Assembly (NCBI RefSeq): GCF_018070345.1
Contig: NZ_JAGPXX010000015.1
Location: forward strand, 62,001 to 126,000
Source: Streptomyces sp. F63
GTDB taxonomy: Bacteria > Actinomycetota > Actinomycetes > Streptomycetales > Streptomycetaceae
DNA length: 64,000 nucleotides
Direction: 5' to 3'
Positions within the stretch are counted from its first letter, which is position 1. The number at the start of each line of letters is the position of its first letter. A program made the translations under genes and the position numbers. Shown here piece by piece: positions 49,221 through 57,325 of this stretch. The notes under the pieces were generated by a model that had not been told where the DNA came from, made no database searches, and was given only the letters and a program-made list of their open reading frames with translations.

Positions 49221-50105
49221 TCATTCCTCGGCGAAGATCTCCTCGGCATGGTCGGCGGTGACCGCCCGGCTCAGCCAGTGACGGAGGATCTCGGGGTCGG
49301 CGCAGCCGGTGATGCGCTCGCGCGCGTCGCCGGAGACGGGGAGCCCGCGGGTTTCGAGGATCATGAGGATGTCCTCCGCCCGGCCCTCCGCCCGGCCTTC
49401 CGCCCGGCCTTCCTCGCGCAGCTTCTGAGACGTCTCCGAACGGAAGAAGGAGAGGTCGATGGCCATGAGGTCCCTCCAGATCTGAGCGCCCGGGCTCTTG
49501 CCCAGGCCGAGTTCGGTGAGCTCCCTGAAGATCGTCGCTGTCTCGGCGTCGAGGGTCTTCAGCGCGGTAGCCAGCGATTTCAGCATGGTATCCGCACAGG
49601 GATGCTTACCGTGGGTGATGGCGGCGAACGTGGCGAGCGGAACGTCGCGGGCCGCTGTCGACGAGTCCGTGATGAGTGGGACGTTGTGCGGCCCGAGAAC
49701 GAGCGGCCGGATGGTGAGGGTGCGCCACTGCGGCGGGCCGATGTGGAGCGGTGCCGATGCCCAGCGAGCGGTCGATTCTTCCTGGCAGACCACCAGCAGC
49801 ACGGGCGGCATGCGGTATTTGGCGTACAGATGGGACAGGTAGTAGGCCCAGCTGCCGTGTTTGTCCGGGTCCTTTCTGCCCTGGGCCTCCACGGCGAGCA
49901 GGTAGCTGTCGCCGTGAGCCGTGTCGACGCGCAGGAGTGTGTCGAGCCGCCGTTCCAGCGGCTTGATCTCGGTGAGATCGGTGGGGAGCAGAGAGACCGC
50001 GACGGGATCGGTGAAAGGAATGCCGAGTCTGTCGAAGGTCCGGGCGAAGATGCCGGGGTCTTCCTGGAAGATCCGGTGCATCGCCTCGTGCGATGAGCTG
50101 ACCAT
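49221..50105 (-). CDS. Rpn/YhgA-like PD-(D/E)XK nuclease-family protein
   Basis: A 294-residue protein common in several copies in Streptomyces. The N-terminal part (about 30-130) has the nuclease-fold core: LERRLDTLLRVDTAHGDSYL, then LLAVEAQGRKDPDKHGSWAYYL with the E-x-Q active-site pattern typical of Rpn recombination-promoting nucleases, and MPPVLLVVCQEESTARWA. The middle is helical. Near the C-terminus a 4-residue unit EGRA is repeated three times (EEGRAEGRAEGRAED, about 227-241), encoded by a 12-bp tandem repeat at about 49377-49415. ATG at 50105. Proposed role: DNA cleavage/recombination or defence; not proven here. Confidence 0.72.
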   Translation of the reverse strand: MVSSSHEAMHRIFQEDPGIFARTFDRLGIPFTDPVAVSLLPTDLTEIKPLERRLDTLLRVDTAHGDSYLLAVEAQGRKDPDKHGSWAYYLSHLYAKYRMPPVLLVVCQEESTARWASAPLHIGPPQWRTLTIRPLVLGPHNVPLITDSSTAARDVPLATFAAITHGKHPCADTMLKSLATALKTLDAETATIFRELTELGLGKSPGAQIWRDLMAIDLSFFRSETSQKLREEGRAEGRAEGRAEDILMILETRGLPVSGDARERITGCADPEILRHWLSRAVTADHAEEIFAEE

Positions 50106-50630
50106 GCGGTGGACGGTAGGTCCGGCCGGTGAGCTTCTTCCGGGTATGGGTATGGTGTTCGCACGAAGGTGTGATTCGAACCGTCTTGTTCTTGACGGAA
50201 GCGCTCTGCGGACGGCTTCGCGGAAGCAGGGTGCGGCGGAGGGTTCCGGGGCCGTTTCGCGGGGTACGATCCCCGGTTCCCAATTGGCTACGGGCCTGCC
50301 CCGTGTGGCACACTGTCCAGGTTGCTCGGTTGAGTGCCGATGCTGCGCGCCTCCCGCCGGGAGGACTGGAAGCGAGTCCCGCAGTACTCGTCGCCTCTCA
50401 TCAGGGGCGGAAGTACGGGAATCTTCCGGGAAGCGTCAGCGGGGTACCGGCCAGGCGCCCGGTGGGTGTCTTCCCCCGGCTCGCGGTCTTCGGTCCGCAC
50501 CCCTCAGCAGGGAAATCCTTCGGGAAATCCGTACTGGCGGGAGTGCGACACGCCCGACCGCGTGGGTCGGAGAGAGACGCTCACCCGCCGGGTCCCAGAG
50601 CGTTACGAGAGACAGGACTACGAAGTAGCC
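50106..50630. other. Intergenic region and leader before the S10 operon
   Basis: 525 bp without a gene. It contains a small hairpin CCTCCC-GCC-GGGAGG near 50350-50364 and the conserved leader motif at 50546-50573. The S10 promoter is probably around 50280-50330, but I see no convincing -35/-10 pair. Confidence 0.5.
50546..50573 (+). promoter_or_regulatory. Conserved leader hairpin motif, S10 copy
   Basis: A 28-base sequence beginning CGACACG and containing CCGACC-GCGTG-GGTCGG, 57 bases before rpsJ. It differs from the S12 leader copy (34320-34347) at only two positions. Confidence 0.75.
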
Positions 50631-50939
50631 ATGGCGGGACAGAAGATCCGCATCCGGCTCAAGGCCTACGACCACGAGGTCATCGACACTTCGGCGAAGA
50701 AGATCGTCGAGACGGTGACGCGCACTGGTGCGTCGGTCGCGGGCCCGGTGCCGCTGCCCACAGAGAAGAACGTGTACTGCGTCATCAAGTCGCCGCACAA
50801 GTACAAGGACTCGCGCGAGCACTTCGAGATGCGCACGCACAAGCGCCTCATCGACATCCTCGACCCCACGCCGAAGACCGTCGACTCGCTCATGCGTCTC
50901 GACCTGCCGGCGGGCGTCGACATCGAGATCAAGCTCTGA
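50631..50939 (+). CDS. rpsJ: 30S ribosomal protein S10 (uS10)
   Basis: A 102-residue 30S head protein that also acts as NusE in antitermination and binds NusG, encoded elsewhere in this window. It starts MAGQKIRIRLKAYDHEVIDT, contains PLPTEKNVYCVIKSPHKYKD, and ends PAGVDIEIKL. ATG at 50631; an upstream open frame from 50334 is leader. It opens the S10 operon, and rplC follows after 13 bases. Confidence 0.97.
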   Translation: MAGQKIRIRLKAYDHEVIDTSAKKIVETVTRTGASVAGPVPLPTEKNVYCVIKSPHKYKDSREHFEMRTHKRLIDILDPTPKTVDSLMRLDLPAGVDIEIKL

Positions 50940-50952
50940 GGTGACGCGCGAG

Positions 50953-51597
50953 ATGGCTAAGCAGATCAAGGGCGTCCTGGGCGAGAAGCTCGGCATGACG
51001 CAGGTGTGGGACGAGAACAACCGCGTCGTCCCGGTCACCGTCGTCAAGGCCGGCCCCTGCGTCGTGACCCAGGTCCGTACCGCTGACTCCGACGGCTACG
51101 ACGCCGTCCAGATCGCCTTCGGCGAGATCGACCCGCGCAAGGTGAACAAGCCCCTCAAGGGCCACTTCGCCAAGGCCGACGTCACCCCGCGCCGCCACCT
51201 GGTGGAGCTGCGTACCACCGACGCCGGTGAGTACACGCTCGGCCAGGAGGTCACCGCCGAGGTGTTCGAGTCCGGTGTCAAGGTCGACGTGACCGGCACC
51301 AGCAAGGGCAAGGGCACCGCCGGTGTCATGAAGCGCCACGGCTTCGCCGGCCTCGGCGCCGGCCACGGCACCCAGCGCAAGCACCGCTCGCCGGGCTCCA
51401 TCGGCGGCTGCGCCACGCCGGGCCGCGTGTTCAAGGGCCTGCGCATGGCCGGCCGCATGGGCAACGAGCGGGTCACCACCCAGAACCTGACCGTCCATGC
51501 CGTTGACGCGGAGAAGGGCCTGCTCCTGATCAAGGGAGCGGTTCCTGGTCCGAACGGCGGCCTCGTCCTGGTCCGTACCGCGGCCAAGGGGGCCTGA
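50953..51597 (+). CDS. rplC: 50S ribosomal protein L3 (uL3)
   Basis: A 214-residue early-assembly protein near the peptidyl-transferase centre. It starts MAKQIKGVLGEKLGMTQVWD and holds GFAGLGAGHGTQRKHRSPGS with the loop that reaches into 23S rRNA. ATG at 50953 is chosen over GTG at 50941 because it matches the family start; GAGGTGACG precedes it. Confidence 0.96.
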   Translation: MAKQIKGVLGEKLGMTQVWDENNRVVPVTVVKAGPCVVTQVRTADSDGYDAVQIAFGEIDPRKVNKPLKGHFAKADVTPRRHLVELRTTDAGEYTLGQEVTAEVFESGVKVDVTGTSKGKGTAGVMKRHGFAGLGAGHGTQRKHRSPGSIGGCATPGRVFKGLRMAGRMGNERVTTQNLTVHAVDAEKGLLLIKGAVPGPNGGLVLVRTAAKGA

Positions 51598-51604
51598 GGT
51601 AACG

Positions 51605-52279
51605 ATGAGCACCATTGACATCCTTTCGCCGGCAGGCGACAAGGCCGGGACCGTCGAGCTCCCCGCGGAGATCTTCGACGCGCAGGTCAGCATTCCGCTG
51701 ATCCACCAGGTCGTCGTCGCCCAGCTGGCCGCTGCCCGCCAGGGCACGCACAAGACCAAGACCCGTGGCGAGGTCCGCGGCGGCGGCAAGAAGCCGTACC
51801 GCCAGAAGGGCACCGGCCGCGCCCGTCAGGGCTCGACCCGCGCGCCGCAGTTCGCCGGCGGTGGCGTCGTGCACGGTCCCGTGCCGCGCGACTACTCGCA
51901 GCGGACCCCGAAGAAGATGAAGGCCGCCGCGCTCCGCGGTGCCCTCTCGGACCGGGCGCGCCACGGCCGCATCCACGTCGTCACCGGCGTGGTCGAGGGC
52001 GAGGTCTCCACCAAGGCCGCGAAGACCCTGCTGGGCAAGGTCAGTGAGCGCAAGAACGTGCTCCTGGTCGCCGAGCGGTCCGACGAGGCCGCGTGGCTCT
52101 CCGCCCGCAACCTGCCCCAGGTGCACCTCCTGGAGCCGGGCCAGCTGAACACGTACGACGTGCTCGTCTCCGACGACGTGGTCTTCACGCAGGCCGCCTA
52201 CGAGCGTTTCGTGGCGGGTCCCGCCGCGGCCGCCAAGGCTGTCGCCTCCGAGGCTGAGCTCGAAGGGAGCAACGCCTGA
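51605..52279 (+). CDS. rplD: 50S ribosomal protein L4 (uL4)
   Basis: A 224-residue protein lining the exit tunnel. The tunnel loop contains TRGEVRGGGKKPYRQKGTGR and ARQGSTRAPQFAGGG (about residues 58-92), where macrolide-resistance changes arise; it looks wild type. In enterics L4 represses the S10 operon. ATG at 51605; the stop overlaps the rplW start by one base. Confidence 0.96.
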   Translation: MSTIDILSPAGDKAGTVELPAEIFDAQVSIPLIHQVVVAQLAAARQGTHKTKTRGEVRGGGKKPYRQKGTGRARQGSTRAPQFAGGGVVHGPVPRDYSQRTPKKMKAAALRGALSDRARHGRIHVVTGVVEGEVSTKAAKTLLGKVSERKNVLLVAERSDEAAWLSARNLPQVHLLEPGQLNTYDVLVSDDVVFTQAAYERFVAGPAAAAKAVASEAELEGSNA

Positions 52280-52611
52280 TGAGCGAGGCAACGGCAACCG
52301 CGGTCACCAGCAAGACCTTCACGGACCACCGTGACATCCTGGTCAAGCCGGTGGTCTCGGAGAAGAGCTACGCGCTGCTGGACGAGAACAAGTACACGTT
52401 CATCGTCGACCCGCGCGCCAACAAGACCCAGATCAAGCAGGCCGTCGAGGCGGTCTTCTCGGTCAAGGTCACCGGGGTCAACACGATCAACCGCCAGGGC
52501 AAGCGCAAGCGCACCCGCACCGGTTACGGCAAGCGCAAGGACACCAAGCGCGCCATCGTGACCCTCGCCGAGGGCGACCGTATCGACATCTTCGGCGGCC
52601 CGGTCTCCTAA
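52279..52611 (+). CDS. rplW: 50S ribosomal protein L23 (uL23)
   Basis: A 110-residue protein at the tunnel exit, where it docks trigger factor and SRP. It contains DILVKPVVSEKSYALLDENK and YTFIVDPRANKTQIKQAVEA, both typical, followed by the rRNA-binding loop GKRKRTRTGYGKRKDTKRA. The ATG at 52279 shares its A with the rplD stop (TGATG). Confidence 0.96.
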   Translation: MSEATATAVTSKTFTDHRDILVKPVVSEKSYALLDENKYTFIVDPRANKTQIKQAVEAVFSVKVTGVNTINRQGKRKRTRTGYGKRKDTKRAIVTLAEGDRIDIFGGPVS

Positions 52612-52650
52612 GGGAGTCCGAGTCGTCCGGAATCGGACGAGGACTGAGAA

Positions 52651-53487
52651 ATGGGTATCCGCAAGTACAAGCCGACGACCCCGGGCCGTCGTGGCTCCAG
52701 CGTCGCCGACTTCGTCGAGATCACGCGGTCCACGCCGGAGAAGTCGCTGGTCCGCCCCCTGCACAGCAAGGGCGGCCGTAACAACGCCGGTCGTGTGACC
52801 GTTCGCCACCAGGGCGGTGGCCACAAGCGCGCCTACCGCGTGATCGACTTCCGTCGTCACGACAAGGACGGCGTGCCGGCCAAGGTCGCGCACATCGAGT
52901 ACGACCCCAACCGCACCGCGCGCATCGCGCTGCTGCACTACGCGGACGGCGAGAAGCGCTACATCCTCGCCCCGCGCGGACTGCAGCAGGGCGACCGGAT
53001 CGAGAACGGGCCGGGCGCGGACATCAAGCCGGGCAACAACCTGGCGCTGCGCAACATCCCGGTCGGTACCACGCTGCACGCCATCGAGCTGCGGCCCGGC
53101 GGCGGCGCCAAGTTCGCCCGCTCCGCGGGCGCCTCGGTGCAGCTGCTGGCGAAGGAGGGCACCATGGCCCACCTCCGCATGCCGTCCGGTGAGATCCGCC
53201 TGGTCGACGTCCGCTGCCGCGCCACGGTCGGCGAGGTCGGCAACGCCGAGCAGTCGAACATCAACTGGGGCAAGGCCGGCCGCATGCGCTGGAAGGGCGT
53301 CCGCCCGACCGTCCGCGGTGTCGTGATGAACCCCGTCGACCACCCGCACGGTGGTGGTGAGGGCAAGACCTCCGGTGGTCGCCACCCGGTCTCGCCGTGG
53401 GGTCAGAAGGAGGGCCGTACGCGCTCGCCGAAGAAGGCCAGCAACAAGTACATCGTCCGCCGCCGCAAGACGAACAAGAAGCGCTAG
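52651..53487 (+). CDS. rplB: 50S ribosomal protein L2 (uL2)
   Basis: A 278-residue primary assembly protein needed for subunit joining and peptidyl transfer. Conserved stretches: MGIRKYKPTTPGRRGSSVAD, the RNA-binding KGGRNNAGRVTVRHQGGGHK, and the functionally critical loop PVDHPHGGGEGKTSGGRHPV (about residues 229-248). ATG at 52651, 39 bases after rplW with AGGACTGAG in front. Confidence 0.97.
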   Translation: MGIRKYKPTTPGRRGSSVADFVEITRSTPEKSLVRPLHSKGGRNNAGRVTVRHQGGGHKRAYRVIDFRRHDKDGVPAKVAHIEYDPNRTARIALLHYADGEKRYILAPRGLQQGDRIENGPGADIKPGNNLALRNIPVGTTLHAIELRPGGGAKFARSAGASVQLLAKEGTMAHLRMPSGEIRLVDVRCRATVGEVGNAEQSNINWGKAGRMRWKGVRPTVRGVVMNPVDHPHGGGEGKTSGGRHPVSPWGQKEGRTRSPKKASNKYIVRRRKTNKKR

Positions 53488-53499
53488 GAGCGGGTTCAG

Positions 53500-53781
53500 A
53501 TGCCGCGCAGTCTCAAGAAGGGGCCCTTCGTCGACGACCACCTGATCAAGAAGGTGGACGGACAGAACGACGCGGGGACCAAGAACGTCATCAAGACCTG
53601 GTCCCGCCGCTCCATGATCGTCCCGGCCATGCTGGGCCACACGATCGCGGTGCACGACGGCCGCAAGCACGTCCCGGTGTTCATCACCGAGTCGATGGTC
53701 GGCCACAAGCTCGGCGAGTTCGCGCCGACCCGCACCTTCCGCGGCCACGTCAAGGACGACCGCAAGTCGAAGCGTCGTTGA
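53500..53781 (+). CDS. rpsS: 30S ribosomal protein S19 (uS19)
   Basis: A 93-residue 30S head protein. It starts MPRSLKKGPFVDDHLIKKVD and contains RRSMIVPAMLGHTIAVHDGR and PTRTFRGHVKDDRKSKRR, fully typical. ATG at 53500 with GGAGCGGG upstream. Confidence 0.97.
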   Translation: MPRSLKKGPFVDDHLIKKVDGQNDAGTKNVIKTWSRRSMIVPAMLGHTIAVHDGRKHVPVFITESMVGHKLGEFAPTRTFRGHVKDDRKSKRR

Positions 53782-53824
53782 CGGGCGGGGTGTGAAGACC
53801 ATGACAGACACCGAAGGGACAACC

Positions 53825-54172
53825 ATGGAAGCCAGGGCCCAGGCGCGGTACATCCGCGTCACGCCCATGAAGGCCCGCCGCGTGGTGGACCTCATCCGTG
53901 GCATGGATGCCACGGAGGCTCAGGCGGTCCTGCGTTTCGCCCCGCAGGCCGCGAGCGTGCCGGTGGCCAAGGTGCTCGACAGCGCCATCGCCAATGCCGC
54001 GCACAACTACGACCACACCGACGCCGGCAGCCTCTTCATCTCCGAGGCGTACGTCGACGAGGGCCCGACCCTGAAGCGGTTCCGGCCGCGCGCCCAGGGC
54101 CGCGCCTACCGGATCCGCAAGCGGACCAGCCACATCACCGTGGTCGTCAGCAGCAAGGAAGGAACCCGGTAA
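53825..54172 (+). CDS. rplV: 50S ribosomal protein L22 (uL22)
   Basis: A 115-residue tunnel protein. It starts MEARAQARYIRVTPMKARRV, and the tunnel hairpin includes PTLKRFRPRAQGRAYRIRKR (about residues 82-101), wild type at macrolide-relevant sites. ATG at 53825 with AAGGGA 7 bases upstream is chosen over GTG 53792 and ATG 53801, which would add a non-conserved leader. The stop overlaps rpsC (TAATG). Confidence 0.95.
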   Translation: MEARAQARYIRVTPMKARRVVDLIRGMDATEAQAVLRFAPQAASVPVAKVLDSAIANAAHNYDHTDAGSLFISEAYVDEGPTLKRFRPRAQGRAYRIRKRTSHITVVVSSKEGTR

Positions 54173-55011
54173 TGGGCCAGAAGGTTAACCCGCACGGGTT
54201 CCGGCTCGGCATCACCACGGACTTCAAGTCCCGCTGGTACGCCGACAAGCTGTACAAGGACTACGTCAAGGAAGACGTCGCCATCCGCCGGATGATGACG
54301 AAGGGCATGGAGCGCGCCGGTATCTCCAAGGTGGAGATCGAGCGCACCCGTGACCGCGTCCGCGTCGACATCCACACCGCCCGGCCGGGCATCGTCATCG
54401 GCCGCCGCGGCGCGGAGGCCGACCGCATCCGCGGCGAGCTGGAGAAGCTCACCGGCAAGCAGGTGCAGCTGAACATCCTCGAGGTCAAGAACCCCGAGAC
54501 GGATGCCCAGCTGGTCGCGCAGGCCGTCGCCGAGCAGCTCTCCTCCCGCGTCTCCTTCCGTCGCGCCATGCGCAAGAGCATGCAGTCGACGATGAAGGCC
54601 GGCGCCAAGGGCATCAAGATCCAGTGCGGTGGCCGCCTCGGCGGCGCCGAGATGTCCCGCTCGGAGTTCTACCGCGAGGGCCGGGTGCCCCTGCACACCC
54701 TCCGCGCGAACGTCGACTACGGCTTCTTCGAGGCCAAGACCACCTTCGGCCGCATCGGCGTGAAGGTGTGGATCTACAAGGGCGACGTCAAGAACATCGC
54801 CGAGGTTCGGGCCGAGAACGCCGCCGCCCGTGCCGGTAACCGCCCCGCTCGCGGTGGCGGCGACCGGCCGTCGCGTGGCGGTGGCCGTGGTGGCGAGCGC
54901 GGTGGCCGCGGTCGTAAGCCCCAGCAGCAGTCGGCTCCGGCCGCCGAGGCCAAGGCCGAGGCTCCCGCTGCCGCCGCCGCTGAGCCGAGCGCTGCCGGAA
55001 AGGAGAGCTGA
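54172..55011 (+). CDS. rpsC: 30S ribosomal protein S3 (uS3)
   Basis: A 279-residue mRNA-entry protein with RNA helicase role. It starts MGQKVNPHGFRLGITTDFKS. The KH domain has VDIHTARPGIVIGRRGAEAD (about residues 62-81), and the C-terminal domain holds KIQCGGRLGGAEMSRSEFYR. After about residue 215 comes an Arg/Gly-rich then Ala/Pro/Glu tail (RGGGDRPSRGGGRGGERGGR) typical of Streptomyces. ATG at 54172. Confidence 0.97.
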   Translation: MGQKVNPHGFRLGITTDFKSRWYADKLYKDYVKEDVAIRRMMTKGMERAGISKVEIERTRDRVRVDIHTARPGIVIGRRGAEADRIRGELEKLTGKQVQLNILEVKNPETDAQLVAQAVAEQLSSRVSFRRAMRKSMQSTMKAGAKGIKIQCGGRLGGAEMSRSEFYREGRVPLHTLRANVDYGFFEAKTTFGRIGVKVWIYKGDVKNIAEVRAENAAARAGNRPARGGGDRPSRGGGRGGERGGRGRKPQQQSAPAAEAKAEAPAAAAAEPSAAGKES

Positions 55012-55014
55012 CCC

Positions 55015-55434
55015 ATGCTGATCCCTCGTAGGGTCAAGCACCGCAAGCAGCACCACCCCAAGCGCAGTGGTATGGCCAAGGGTGGTACGGAGCTGGCGTT
55101 CGGCGAGTACGGCATCCAGGCCGTGACCCCGGCCTATGTGACCAACCGGCAGATCGAGTCCGCTCGTATCGCCATGACCCGTCACATCAAGCGTGGCGGC
55201 AAGGTCTGGATCAACATCTACCCGGACCGCCCGCTCACCAAGAAGCCCGCCGAGACCCGCATGGGTTCCGGTAAGGGTTCCCCCGAGTGGTGGGTCGCGA
55301 ACGTCAAGCCCGGCCGGGTGATGTTCGAGCTGTCCTTCCCGAACGAAAAGGTTGCCAAGGAGGCGCTGACCCGCGCCGCCCACAAGCTTCCGATGAAGTG
55401 CCGGATCGTCCGGCGCGAGGCAGGTGAGTCGTGA
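55015..55434 (+). CDS. rplP: 50S ribosomal protein L16 (uL16)
   Basis: A 139-residue protein at the A-site tRNA-binding region. It starts MLIPRRVKHRKQHHPKRSGM and includes WINIYPDRPLTKKPAETRMG and GKGSPEWWVANVKPGRVMFE, with the conserved arginine region that is hydroxylated in some bacteria. ATG at 55015 after AGGAGAGCTG; the stop overlaps rpmC. Confidence 0.97.
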   Translation: MLIPRRVKHRKQHHPKRSGMAKGGTELAFGEYGIQAVTPAYVTNRQIESARIAMTRHIKRGGKVWINIYPDRPLTKKPAETRMGSGKGSPEWWVANVKPGRVMFELSFPNEKVAKEALTRAAHKLPMKCRIVRREAGES

Positions 55435-55658
55435 TGGCGGCCGGTACCAAGGCGACCGAGCTGCGTGAGCTGGACGACGAGGAACTCGTTGCGAAGCTTC
55501 GCGAGGCCAAGGAGGAGCTGTTCAACCTCCGCTTCCAGGCGGCGACCGGACAGCTCGAGAACCACGGCCGGCTGAAGGCCGTCCGCAAGGACATCGCCCG
55601 CATCTACACCCTGATGCGTGAGCGCGAGCTCGGCATCGAGACGGTGGAGAGCGCCTGA
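55434..55658 (+). CDS. rpmC: 50S ribosomal protein L29 (uL29)
   Basis: A 74-residue protein at the tunnel exit. It is a two-helix hairpin containing ATELRELDDEELVAKLREAK and ELFNLRFQAATGQLENHGRL. ATG at 55434 shares its A with the rplP stop; a GTG directly in front would only add one residue. The stop overlaps rpsQ. Confidence 0.96.
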   Translation: MAAGTKATELRELDDEELVAKLREAKEELFNLRFQAATGQLENHGRLKAVRKDIARIYTLMRERELGIETVESA

Positions 55659-55942
55659 TGAGCGAGACGAATGTGACTGAGAACAAGAGCGAGCGCGGCT
55701 TCCGCAAGACCCGTGAGGGCCTCGTGGTCAGCGACAAGATGGACAAGACCGTCGTCGTCGCCGTCGAGGACCGCGTGAAGCACGCGCTGTACGGCAAGGT
55801 CGTCCGCCGTACCAACAAGCTCAAGGCGCACGACGAGCAGAACGCTGCCGGTGTCGGCGACCGCGTCCTCCTGATGGAGACCCGGCCGCTGTCCGCCACC
55901 AAGCGCTGGCGCATCGTCGAGATCCTCGAGAAGGCCAAGTAG
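55658..55942 (+). CDS. rpsQ: 30S ribosomal protein S17 (uS17)
   Basis: A 94-residue primary 16S-binding protein. After a short acidic leader come GFRKTREGLVVSDKMDKTVV and VEDRVKHALYGKVVRRTNKL, the OB-fold core, and RPLSATKRWRIVEILEKAK at the end. ATG at 55658, one-base overlap with rpmC. It is the last gene before the 125-bp spacer to rplN. Confidence 0.97.
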   Translation: MSETNVTENKSERGFRKTREGLVVSDKMDKTVVVAVEDRVKHALYGKVVRRTNKLKAHDEQNAAGVGDRVLLMETRPLSATKRWRIVEILEKAK

Positions 55943-56011
55943 GCCATTCCCGCTCGGGAATGCCTCGTCATACACCCTGAGGTCTCTCCTCAGGACAGTT
56001 CCGCCAGGCTC

Positions 56012-56038
56012 GGCGGGGGCTCCCACGGAGCCCCCGCC
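56012..56038 (+). promoter_or_regulatory. Perfect hairpin between rpsQ and rplN
   Basis: GGCGGGGGCTCC pairs perfectly with GGAGCCCCCGCC around a CAC triloop. No T-run follows. It marks the junction between the S10 and spc gene groups and lies 30 bases before rplN; it could be an attenuator, a processing site or an RNA-stability element. Confidence 0.75.
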
Positions 56039-56067
56039 GGGAACCGGCAGACGATCAGGAGATAGAC

Positions 56068-56436
56068 GTGATCCAGCAGGAGTCGCGACTGCGGGTCGCC
56101 GACAACACGGGGGCGAAGGAAATCCTTTGCATCCGTGTTCTCGGTGGCTCCGGTCGACGCTACGCGGGCATCGGTGACGTCATCGTCGCCACCGTGAAGG
56201 ACGCGATTCCCGGCGGCAACGTGAAGAAGGGTGACGTCATCAAGGCGGTCATCGTTCGCACGGTGAAGGAGCGCCGCCGCGCCGACGGCTCGTACATCCG
56301 CTTCGACGAGAACGCGGCCGTCATCCTCAAGAACGACGGTGACCCCCGCGGCACCCGCATCTTCGGCCCGGTGGGCCGGGAGCTGCGCGAGAAGAAGTTC
56401 ATGAAGATCATCTCGCTCGCGCCGGAGGTGCTGTAA
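56068..56436 (+). CDS. rplN: 50S ribosomal protein L14 (uL14)
   Basis: A 122-residue protein at the subunit interface. It starts MIQQESRLRVADNTGAKEIL, has VIVATVKDAIPGGNVKKGDV, and ends RELREKKFMKIISLAPEVL. The GTG at 56068 follows AGGAGATAGA. rplX begins 3 bases after its stop. Confidence 0.97.
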   Translation: MIQQESRLRVADNTGAKEILCIRVLGGSGRRYAGIGDVIVATVKDAIPGGNVKKGDVIKAVIVRTVKERRRADGSYIRFDENAAVILKNDGDPRGTRIFGPVGRELREKKFMKIISLAPEVL

Positions 56437-56439
56437 CCG

Positions 56440-56763
56440 ATGAAGATCAAGAAGGGCGACCTGGTCCAGGTCATCACCGGTAAGGACAAGGGCAAGCAGG
56501 GCAAGGTCATCCAGGCCTTCCCCCGCGAGGACCGCGTCCTGGTCGAGGGTGTCAACCGGGTCAAGAAGCACACCAAGGCCGGCCAGACCGCCCGCGGTTC
56601 GAAGACCGGCGGCATCGTCACGACCGAGGCCCCGATCCACGTGAGCAATGTTCAGCTCGTGGTGGAGAAGGACGGCAAGAAGGTCGTCACGCGTGTCGGC
56701 TACCGCTTCGACGACGAAGGCAACAAGATCCGCGTTGCCAAGCGGACCGGTGAGGACATCTGA
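56440..56763 (+). CDS. rplX: 50S ribosomal protein L24 (uL24)
   Basis: A 107-residue assembly-initiator protein with a KOW motif: MKIKKGDLVQVITGKDKGKQ, then GKVIQAFPREDRVLVEGVNR. ATG at 56440; the stop overlaps rplE (TGATG). Confidence 0.97.
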   Translation: MKIKKGDLVQVITGKDKGKQGKVIQAFPREDRVLVEGVNRVKKHTKAGQTARGSKTGGIVTTEAPIHVSNVQLVVEKDGKKVVTRVGYRFDDEGNKIRVAKRTGEDI

Positions 56764-57323
56764 TGAGTGCCACCACAGTGACCCCGCGCCTGAAGCAGCG
56801 CTACCGCGAGGAGATCACGGGCAAGCTGCGTGAGGAGTTCTCCTACGAGAACGTCATGCAGATCCCGGGCCTCACCAAGATCGTGGTCAACATGGGTGTG
56901 GGCGACGCCGCCCGCGACTCCAAGCTGATCGAGGGCGCCATCCGCGACCTCGCCACGATCACCGGCCAGAAGCCGTCGGTCACCAAGGCCCGCAAGTCCA
57001 TCGCGCAGTTCAAGCTGCGCGAGGGCCAGCCGATCGGTGCCCACGTCACCCTCCGCGGTGACCGCATGTGGGAGTTCCTGGACCGGCTGCTGTCGCTCGC
57101 GCTGCCGCGCATCCGCGACTTCCGCGGTCTGTCGCCGAAGCAGTTCGACGGCCGGGGCAACTACACCTTCGGTCTCACGGAGCAGGTCATGTTCCACGAG
57201 ATCGACCAGGACAAGATCGACCGGGTCCGGGGCATGGACATCACCGTGGTCACCACGGCGACCAACGACGACGAGGGCCGTGCCCTGCTGCGTCACCTCG
57301 GCTTCCCGTTCAAGGAGAACTGA
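56763..57323 (+). CDS. rplE: 50S ribosomal protein L5 (uL5)
   Basis: A 186-residue central-protuberance protein that binds 5S rRNA. It contains YENVMQIPGLTKIVVNMGVG, KARKSIAQFKLREGQPIGAH and RIRDFRGLSPKQFDGRGNYT, all typical. ATG at 56763. rpsN starts 2 bases after its stop. Confidence 0.97.
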   Translation: MSATTVTPRLKQRYREEITGKLREEFSYENVMQIPGLTKIVVNMGVGDAARDSKLIEGAIRDLATITGQKPSVTKARKSIAQFKLREGQPIGAHVTLRGDRMWEFLDRLLSLALPRIRDFRGLSPKQFDGRGNYTFGLTEQVMFHEIDQDKIDRVRGMDITVVTTATNDDEGRALLRHLGFPFKEN

Positions 57324-57325
57324 CC

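Noticed and set aside
50334..50630. Extended S10 protein from 50334
   Set aside because: The segment overlaps the conserved leader hairpin and is not protein-like; S10 has a fixed length near 102 residues.
53792..53824. Longer L22 start at GTG 53792 or ATG 53801
   Set aside because: The leader is not conserved in the family and a better-spaced ribosome-binding site precedes ATG 53825.
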